Positions 4,962 to 9,666 of a stretch of 9,666 bases of DNA are shown here, one piece after another (positions within the stretch are counted from its first letter, which is position 1; each line of letters starts with the position of its first letter). The notes beneath the pieces were generated by a model, which made no database searches, was not told the origin of the DNA, and saw only the letters and a program-made list of their open reading frames with translations. A program made the position numbers and the translations under genes. The DNA is from CALJIC01 sp039805565 (GTDB lineage Bacteria > Chloroflexota > Chloroflexia > Chloroflexales > Roseiflexaceae). The DNA is taken from assembly GCA_039805565.1 (NCBI GenBank), contig JBDLTZ010000331.1, positions 1 through 9,666 on the forward strand. The letters are read 5' to 3'.

Positions 4962-7900
4962 ATGTCACTATCCGACCTCGCCGACATTCTGCGTGAGCTC
5001 GCCGGGCGCGAAGGGGTGGAGGACCTGGCTGCCCTCCTGGCCCGACCCGGGGCCCGCGTGCACGCCGCGCCAGTGATCGGCGCTGGACGCATCCCGCTGA
5101 TCGCCGCGCTCGTCACGCTGCTCGGGCGCCCGCTGCTCTACGTGGTCCACAGCGGCGACGTGGCGCTGCGCGCGAGCGACGACCTGGCGCAGTGGCTGGG
5201 GCGCGAGCGTGTGATGCTGTTCCCTGCGGCAGATGCGCTCCCCTACGAGCACATGTCCCCAGGGCCGGACGTGCTGGCGGCGCGGCTGCGGGTCCTCCGA
5301 GTGCTGAGTGCTGAGGGAAAAGTGCTGAGCCGTGACGGCGGCGATGAATCAGCACTCAGCACTCAGCACTCAGCACTCGTGATTGTGGCCCCCGTCAAGG
5401 CGCTGACCCAGCCGACGCTGACGCCGGCGGAGCTGGAGCGCGCCTCGGTGCGGCTGCGGCGCGGCCAGGAGGTGAGCCCGGACGACCTGGTGGCGCGGCT
5501 GGTGGAGCTTGGCTACCGCGTGGCGCCAACCGTGGAGGAGCCGGGCGAGCTCAACCGGCGCGGCGGCATCGTAGACATCTTCCCGCTGGGCGATGACATG
5601 CCGCTGCGGGTCGAGTTCTTCGGCGACGAGGTGGACAGCCTGCGCCGGTTCGACCCGGTGACGCAGCGCAGCGAGGCCCAGGCCCGCGAGGTGACGATCG
5701 GGCCGCCGCACGAGTTCCCGCTCTGGCGGCGAGCCGAGGCGCTGGCGCGGATCGCCGAGGTGGACCTCAGCGACCTGCGGCGCGAGGCGCTGGATGAGTG
5801 GCAGGCGGCGGTGGCGCGGCTGGAGCAGGGCGAGCGCTTCGAGGGGCGGGCGCTGTTCGCGCCGTTCTTCCGCGAGGTGGCCGACCAGGCGCCGACGACT
5901 GGAGATCAGGGCCGGAGGGCTGCGGGCGGTGCGGCGCCCTCGTCGCTGCTGGCGCACCTCCCCCCTGGTGCGTCGGTGGTGCTGAGCGAGGCGAGCATCT
6001 TGACGCAGCATGTGGCTGACCTGGACCAGCAGGCCGAGACGCGGCGTGGGCAGCAGGTGGAGACCGGCGAGCTGCCGCACGCCTTCCCGCGGCCGTACCT
6101 GCGCTGGGACGAGCTCGCAGCGCAGTTTGGCGAGGCCGTGCTGCTGAACCTGAGCAACAATGAGGTGGTGGGGAGCGCCCACCGGGTAAGCGGCCTGACC
6201 GAGACGCTCGAGGGCCACCGCCTGCCCGAGGCGCTGTTCCGCCCGGCTGATCTGTTTGGGGGCCAGCTGCGGGCGGTGGTTGACGACGTGGTGGCGCGGC
6301 TGCGGGCCGGCGAGCGCGTGGCCGTGGTGACGGCGCAGGCCGCGCGCATCCAGGAGCTGGTGGAGGAAACGCTGAAGGATGAAGGAGGAACGCTGAGCGC
6401 TGAACGTGCGCCTGGGGTATCCGGGTACGCCGAAGGAGGCAGGCCGAACGACGGCGACCCTTTGGAAACAGGGGAGGATCGTCGAGCACCTGCTTCAGCG
6501 TTCAGCGTTCAGCGTTCAGCGTTCACAGCCATCCACGGCTTCATCGACGAGGGCTTCCGCTCGCCCGAGCTGAACCTGACGGTCTACACCGACACCGAGA
6601 TCTTCGGCTGGCGCAACCGGCGGCTGCTGAGCGAGCGCAAGCGCAAGCGCGACCGCAGCGCCGAGGAGCGCGCCGCCTTCCTGCGCGGCCTGCGCCCCGG
6701 CGACCACGTGGTGCACATCGAGCACGGCATCGCGGTGTACGAGGGGCTGGTGCGGCGCAGCGTGGGCGGCGTGGACCGCGACTACCTCAACCTGCGCTAC
6801 GCTGAGGGCGATAAGCTGTACGTCCCGGTGGACCAGATCGACCGCGTCTCGCGCTACATCGGGGCGGGCGACGCGGCGCCGCAGCTCACACGGCTGGGGA
6901 CGCAGGACTGGGAGCGGGCCAAGCGCAAGGCGCGCCAGGCGGTGCAGGAGCTGGCCGACGAGCTCATCCGGCTGTACGCCGAGCGCCAGCTGAGCCAGGG
7001 GCACGCCTTCAGCCCCGACACCGAGTGGCAGCGCGAGCTCGAGGCCGCCTTCCCCTACAGCGAGACTCAGGACCAGCTGCGGGCGATCGTCGACATGAAG
7101 ACCGACATGGAGTCACCCCACCCGATGGACCGCCTGGTGTGCGGCGACGTGGGCTTCGGCAAGACCGAGGTGGCGCTGCGCGGGGCCTTCAAAGCTGTCC
7201 AGGATGGCAAGCAGGTAGCGGTGCTGGTGCCCACCACCGTGCTGGCCCAGCAGCACTTCGAGACCTTCAGCCGCCGCATGGCGCCGTTCCCGGTGAAGAT
7301 CGAGATGATCTCGCGCTTCCGCTCGCCGAAGGAGCAGGCCGACATTCTGCGGCGGCTGGCGACCGGCGAGGTGGACATTCTGATCGGCACGCACCGGCTG
7401 CTCTCGAAGGACATCAGCTTCAAGGACCTGGGGCTGCTGATCGTGGACGAGGAGCAGCGCTTCGGCGTGCGCCACAAGGAGCGCATCAAGCAGCTGCGCG
7501 CGAACGTGGATGTGCTGACCCTGACCGCCACGCCCATCCCGCGCACGCTGCACATGGCGCTGGCCGGCATCCGCGACCTGAGCGTGATCGACACGCCGCC
7601 CGAGGACCGCGTGCCGATCAAGACCTACGTGCTGCCGTACGACGAGCACCTGGTGCGCGAGGCGGTGCTGCGCGAGCTCGAGCGCGACGGCCAGATCTAC
7701 TTCGTGCACAACCGCGTCCACAGCATCTACTACACCGCCGATAAGCTGCGCCAGCTGGTGCCCGAGGCCGAGATCGGCGTAGGGCACGGCCAGCTCGAGG
7801 AGCACCAGCTCGAGCGCGTGATGCTCGACTTCTTCAGCGGCAAGGACGATGTGCTGGTGAGCACGACGATCATCGAGAGCGGCCTGGACGTGCCAAACGC

Positions 7901-8864
7901 CAACACGATCATCATCGACGACGCGACGAACTACGGGCTGGCGCAGCTCTACCAGCTCCGCGGGCGGGTGGGCCGCAGCGCCCAGCGCGCCTATGCCTAT
8001 CTGTTCTACCGTAGCGACCGGCCGCAGACGCCCGAGGCTCAGGAGCGACTCCAGGCCATCCAGGAGGCCACCGAGCTTGGCGCGGGCTTCCGCATCGCCA
8101 TGCGCGACCTGGAGATCCGCGGCGCGGGTAACCTGCTGGGGGCCGAGCAGAGCGGCCACATCGCCGCCGTAGGCTTCGACCTGTACTCGCGGCTGCTGGA
8201 GCAGGCGGTGAAGACGCTCAAGCAGCAGCTCGTGGCGACGAACTTCCAGCCGGCGGGCGTGGACCGAGGACCAAGAGCCAAGGACCAAGGACCAACGGCC
8301 GCGAGCGGTCAGGAGCTACCGATCGCCGACAAGAGCCCCGAGGCCCCTGATGTCGGCCGTCGGTCGTCGGTTGTCGGCAAGCGCCAGCCCCCCGTCAAGG
8401 TGGACGAGAAGGTGCTGATCTCGCCGCTGGTGACGCTCGACCTGCCGCTGGACGCCTACCTGCCGCTGGAGTACATCCCCGACGACCGGGTGCGGCTGGC
8501 GGTGTACCAGCGCATCGCCGACGCGCAGACCCCGCGCCAGGTGCGCGAGCTGCGCCAGGAGCTGCGCGACCGCTTCGGCGAGCCGCCGCCGGCCGCGGAG
8601 TGCGTGCTGACCTGGCTGAACATCAAGGCGCTGGCGCTAGCGTCGGGGGTGAGCTCGGTGGTGACAACCGATGAGGAGTTCATCATCCGGCTGCCGGAGG
8701 GAGGTGCGCGCGAGCGTGAGAAGCTCGTGCGGCGCTACGGTCGTACGCCCTCGATCAAGATTGGGCCGCAGTTCGCGCGGCTCGACCGGCGCACCTACAA
8801 CTTCAATGGCGACGACAAGTGGATCGCGGCGATCACGGAGGTGCTGGAGACGATCGCGCGGTAG
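4962..8864 (+). CDS. mfd: transcription-repair coupling factor Mfd
   Basis: Mfd removes RNA polymerase stalled at DNA lesions and recruits UvrA, starting strand-specific excision repair. The UvrB-like N-terminal module shows GELNRRGGIVDIFPLGDDMPLRVEFF (195-220) with DEVDSLRRFDP (222-232). The RNA-polymerase-interacting CarD-like domain covers about 578-635 (RPGDHVVHIEHGIAVYEG, then YVPVDQIDRVSRYIG). The translocase has Walker A GDVGFGKTE (728-736), Walker B DEEQ (829-832), TATPIPRTL (855-863) and the TRG region YQLRGRVGR (997-1005), followed by IRGAGNLLG (1052-1060). The C-terminal D7 domain is about 1155-1300. At 1300 residues it is about 150 longer than E. coli Mfd. Low-complexity inserts at about 113-140, 470-522 and 1100-1154 account for much of this; each matches a repeat element in the DNA and lies outside conserved blocks. 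No in-frame start exists between the stop at 4923 and ATG 4962. No Shine-Dalgarno is evident. The frame is uninterrupted. Confidence 0.97.
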   Translation: MSLSDLADILRELAGREGVEDLAALLARPGARVHAAPVIGAGRIPLIAALVTLLGRPLLYVVHSGDVALRASDDLAQWLGRERVMLFPAADALPYEHMSPGPDVLAARLRVLRVLSAEGKVLSRDGGDESALSTQHSALVIVAPVKALTQPTLTPAELERASVRLRRGQEVSPDDLVARLVELGYRVAPTVEEPGELNRRGGIVDIFPLGDDMPLRVEFFGDEVDSLRRFDPVTQRSEAQAREVTIGPPHEFPLWRRAEALARIAEVDLSDLRREALDEWQAAVARLEQGERFEGRALFAPFFREVADQAPTTGDQGRRAAGGAAPSSLLAHLPPGASVVLSEASILTQHVADLDQQAETRRGQQVETGELPHAFPRPYLRWDELAAQFGEAVLLNLSNNEVVGSAHRVSGLTETLEGHRLPEALFRPADLFGGQLRAVVDDVVARLRAGERVAVVTAQAARIQELVEETLKDEGGTLSAERAPGVSGYAEGGRPNDGDPLETGEDRRAPASAFSVQRSAFTAIHGFIDEGFRSPELNLTVYTDTEIFGWRNRRLLSERKRKRDRSAEERAAFLRGLRPGDHVVHIEHGIAVYEGLVRRSVGGVDRDYLNLRYAEGDKLYVPVDQIDRVSRYIGAGDAAPQLTRLGTQDWERAKRKARQAVQELADELIRLYAERQLSQGHAFSPDTEWQRELEAAFPYSETQDQLRAIVDMKTDMESPHPMDRLVCGDVGFGKTEVALRGAFKAVQDGKQVAVLVPTTVLAQQHFETFSRRMAPFPVKIEMISRFRSPKEQADILRRLATGEVDILIGTHRLLSKDISFKDLGLLIVDEEQRFGVRHKERIKQLRANVDVLTLTATPIPRTLHMALAGIRDLSVIDTPPEDRVPIKTYVLPYDEHLVREAVLRELERDGQIYFVHNRVHSIYYTADKLRQLVPEAEIGVGHGQLEEHQLERVMLDFFSGKDDVLVSTTIIESGLDVPNANTIIIDDATNYGLAQLYQLRGRVGRSAQRAYAYLFYRSDRPQTPEAQERLQAIQEATELGAGFRIAMRDLEIRGAGNLLGAEQSGHIAAVGFDLYSRLLEQAVKTLKQQLVATNFQPAGVDRGPRAKDQGPTAASGQELPIADKSPEAPDVGRRSSVVGKRQPPVKVDEKVLISPLVTLDLPLDAYLPLEYIPDDRVRLAVYQRIADAQTPRQVRELRQELRDRFGEPPPAAECVLTWLNIKALALASGVSSVVTTDEEFIIRLPEGGAREREKLVRRYGRTPSIKIGPQFARLDRRTYNFNGDDKWIAAITEVLETIAR
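5298..5379 (+). repeat. in-frame heptamer inverted element 1 inside mfd
   Basis: The right arm holds four perfect TCAGCAC units (5349-5376). The left arm has four 7-bp slots from 5301: GTGCTGA twice, then GGGAAAA, then GTGCTGA again (5322-5328). The outermost 18 bases of each side (5298-5315 and 5362-5379) are exact reverse complements. The spacer is 20 nt. It encodes about residues 113-140, including SALSTQHSAL, a loop between conserved N-terminal Mfd blocks (LAARLR before, IVAPVKALTQ after). Confidence 0.95.
6370..6525 (+). repeat. in-frame heptamer inverted element 2 inside mfd
   Basis: The right arm has four perfect TTCAGCG units (6494-6521) plus a partial fifth. The left arm keeps a strict 7-bp register over five slots (6370-6404): CGCTGAA, GGATGAA, GGAGGAA, CGCTGAG, CGCTGAA, of which the first and fifth are exact reverse complements of the right unit. 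The 89-nt spacer encodes Gly/Asp/Glu-rich low-complexity protein. It corresponds to about residues 470-522, just before the conserved GFIDEGF block. Confidence 0.93.
8261..8379 (+). repeat. in-frame heptamer element 3 inside mfd
   Basis: The left arm has five 7-bp slots (8261-8295): GGACCGA, GGACCAA, GAGCCAA, GGACCAA, GGACCAA. The right arm has four (8352-8379): GTCGGCC, GTCGGTC, GTCGGTT, GTCGGCA. The arms are only loosely complementary, unlike elements 1 and 2. It encodes about residues 1100-1140, the linker between the translocase and the D7 domain. Its 3' part overlaps the segment repeated inverted at the window end. Confidence 0.88.
8303..8424 (+). repeat. copy A of a 122/123-bp inverted repeat (within mfd)
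   Basis: This segment is the reverse complement of 9544-9666. Comparing base by base, I find one difference: a run of six C (8388-8393) opposite seven G (9575-9581). It ends one base into codon 1155, immediately before the conserved start of D7 (PLVTLDLPLDAYLP), so it covers only the non-conserved linker. The left limit at 8303 is set by the window edge, not by loss of match. Confidence 0.97.
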
Positions 8865-8872
8865 GGGCAGGT

Positions 8873-8908
8873 GCGGTAGGGGTAGACCTCTGCGTCTGGC
8901 CCTACCGC
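8873..8908 (+). terminator. hairpin between convergent mfd and ydcF-like genes
   Basis: GCGGTAGGG (8873-8881) pairs with CCCTACCGC (8900-8908). An inner helix AGAC/GTCT (8884-8887/8894-8897) closes the loop CTCTGC. It starts 9 nt after the mfd stop and contains the stop of the minus-strand gene (8902-8904). A hairpin works on both strands, so it can end both transcripts, but neither side has a T tract. Confidence 0.5.
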
Positions 8909-9516
8909 CCCGCGATCAGGTAGGCCACGTAGGCCCAGGCCTCGCGCGCCACGTAGCCGAGCTCGGCTGCGAAGCTGCGCGTGGCGGGCGAGTTGAAGGC
9001 CGGCGACCCGTAGGCCGTCAGCCCGGTGTCGCGCGCCATCTTGAGCGCCCGTAGCATGTGGACCGGGTCGCTCACCAGCAGCACGCTGCCGAATCCGCCG
9101 GCCCGCGCCCGGGCGGCGGCGTCGCGCAGGCTCTCCAGAGTGGATGCACCCCGCTCCTCGAGCAAAAGCGAGTCAGGGGCTACGCCGCGCTCCACCAGAT
9201 AGGCTTGGCCGGCGGCGGCCTCTGAGAGCTCGGCGCCCTCGGCGGCGGCCCCCGTGAGGATGATGCGCGTCACCGAGCCGTCGCGGTACAGATCGAGCGC
9301 GTGGTCAAGCCGCGCCTGGCGCATCGCCGCCTGGTCTCCCCGCCACTGCTCGGCCACCAGCACAACGGCCGCCCCCGCCGGCCGCGTCTCGTCACGCTGG
9401 CTCTGCACCAGCACCAGGACGCACACGAGCAGCAGCAGCGCGCCCGCGCTGGCCGCAGCGGCTGCGAGGCCGCGGAGGAATCCTGAAAGATATCTGGCTG
9501 CAATTCTGCTCTGCAT
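8902..9516 (-). CDS. membrane-anchored YdcF/SanA-type (DUF218) protein
   Basis: The 204-residue protein has a hydrophobic segment at about 17-38 (GLAAAAASAGALLLLVCVLV), placing the rest outside the cytoplasm. It then shows the DUF218 pattern: VVLVAEQWRGD (51-61), IILTGAAAEGAELSEA (85-100), LLEERGASTLESLRDA (118-133) matching the family E-x-x-S-x-x-T-x-E-N-like block, and SVLLVSDPVHMLRALKMARDTGL (144-166) with His153 and Arg156. YdcF, SanA and ElyC relatives affect envelope integrity or carrier-lipid metabolism; the reaction is generally unsettled. The frame is open up to an ATG at 9540, eight codons upstream, but that ATG lies upstream of a TATAAT box. ATG 9516, at or next to the predicted transcription start, is therefore preferred. 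It faces mfd with 37 nt between stop codons. Confidence 0.82.
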   Translation of the reverse strand: MQSRIAARYLSGFLRGLAAAAASAGALLLLVCVLVLVQSQRDETRPAGAAVVLVAEQWRGDQAAMRQARLDHALDLYRDGSVTRIILTGAAAEGAELSEAAAGQAYLVERGVAPDSLLLEERGASTLESLRDAAARARAGGFGSVLLVSDPVHMLRALKMARDTGLTAYGSPAFNSPATRSFAAELGYVAREAWAYVAYLIAGR

Positions 9517-9523
9517 AGCGTGT

Positions 9524-9532
9524 ATTATAGCA
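9524..9532 (-). promoter_or_regulatory. extended -10 promoter of the ydcF-like gene
   Basis: On the minus strand TATAAT (9529 to 9524) is preceded by TG one base away (9532-9531), giving TGCTATAAT, a perfect extended -10. The -35 position (TGATCT, 9552 to 9547) is poor and falls inside the duplicated segment. The predicted start near 9517 is next to ATG 9516, so the mRNA would have essentially no leader. Confidence 0.7.
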
Positions 9533-9543
9533 GTCCTCATCGT

Positions 9544-9666
9544 GCGAGATCAGCACCTTCTCGTCCACCTTGACGGGGGGGCTGGCGCTTGCCGACAACC
9601 GACGACCGACGGCCGACATCAGGGGCCTCGGGGCTCTTGTCGGCGATCGGTAGCTCCTGACCGCTC
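9544..9666 (-). repeat. copy B of the 122/123-bp inverted repeat (window end)
   Basis: The reverse complement of this stretch reproduces mfd 8303-8424 with one extra base in the G/C run (9575-9581). The match starts 12 nt upstream of the extended -10 of the ydcF-like gene and continues to the last base of the window, so the full repeat is probably longer. No gene of its own is seen in it. On the minus strand it includes the four GTCGG-type heptamers of element 3. Confidence 0.97.

Noticed and set aside
4711..5076. 121-codon plus-strand open frame spanning the mfd promoter and start, including an ATG at 4906 near the predicted transcript end
   Set aside because: Its first part is the nonamer repeat and its last part overlaps mfd out of frame. 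The peptide has no family character. At most ATG 4906 could start a small leaderless upstream frame, which I cannot support.
5298..6525. CRISPR array as an explanation of the repeats in mfd
   Set aside because: The units are 7 bp in direct tandem with no spacers between them, and they are translated as part of Mfd.
7113..8288. 391-codon minus-strand open frame opposite mfd
   Set aside because: The plus strand here encodes the highly conserved Mfd translocase. Long antisense frames are expected from GC-biased codon use.
9392..9619. minus-strand frame carrying the peptide PPVKVDEKVLIS, as in Mfd, at the window end
   Set aside because: It arises only because copy B duplicates mfd linker sequence. 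The extra base changes the frame, there is no start signal, and the frame then runs into the ydcF-like gene out of phase. Not a gene.

Overview
The window is a GC-rich bacterial chromosomal segment (G/C-rich third codon positions throughout, almost fully coding). The heptamer repeats and overall gene character are reminiscent of Chloroflexota such as the Roseiflexus/Kouleothrix group. That assignment is an impression from the sequence style, not something proven by the window.

Layout. (1) 2-139 is the 3' end of a VOC/glyoxalase-fold protein. It runs, with 1 nt between, into 141-2204, a 687-residue biotin-dependent acyl-CoA carboxylase alpha subunit with fused biotin carboxylase and biotin carrier. 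(2) 2215-2499 is a self-contained tRNA operon: a near-consensus promoter, tRNA-Glu(CTC), tRNA-Asp(GTC), both with encoded CCA, and a strong intrinsic terminator. (3) 2500-2789 carries no protein gene, but holds several hairpins, a second terminator-like hairpin and a promoter for the next gene. (4) 2790-4656 is a two-gene unit: a membrane-anchored alpha/beta hydrolase followed 1 nt later by S-methyl-5'-thioadenosine phosphorylase (mtnP), whose best start is GTG 3793. (5) 4657-4961 holds a nonamer repeat hairpin, the mfd promoter and an attenuator-like hairpin. (6) 4962-8864 is mfd, the transcription-repair coupling factor. (7) Converging on it, 8902-9516 on the minus strand is a membrane-anchored YdcF/DUF218-family protein with an extended -10 promoter that puts its start codon at or next to the 5' end of the mRNA. 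(8) 9544-9666 is an inverted copy of part of mfd.

The unusual part is the repeat content. mfd is interrupted at three places, all in regions not conserved in the family, by in-frame elements built of 7-bp units. Each has a left arm of 4-5 degenerate heptamers, a spacer, and a right arm of four heptamers; in the first two the arms are reverse complements, and in the third only loosely so. A related element made of 9-bp units follows mtnP. The third mfd element overlaps a 122-bp segment that reappears inverted at 9544-9666, identical apart from one extra base in a G/C run, and running off the window end. This is either a dispersed repeat that has moved recently, a local inverted duplication, or an assembly fold-back. 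The in-frame elements explain much of why this Mfd is 1300 residues long instead of about 1150.

Only the hydrolase-mtnP pair and the VOC-carboxylase pair look like operons. The remaining genes are separate transcription units with housekeeping functions (carboxylation of acyl-CoA, translation, methionine salvage, DNA repair, envelope).
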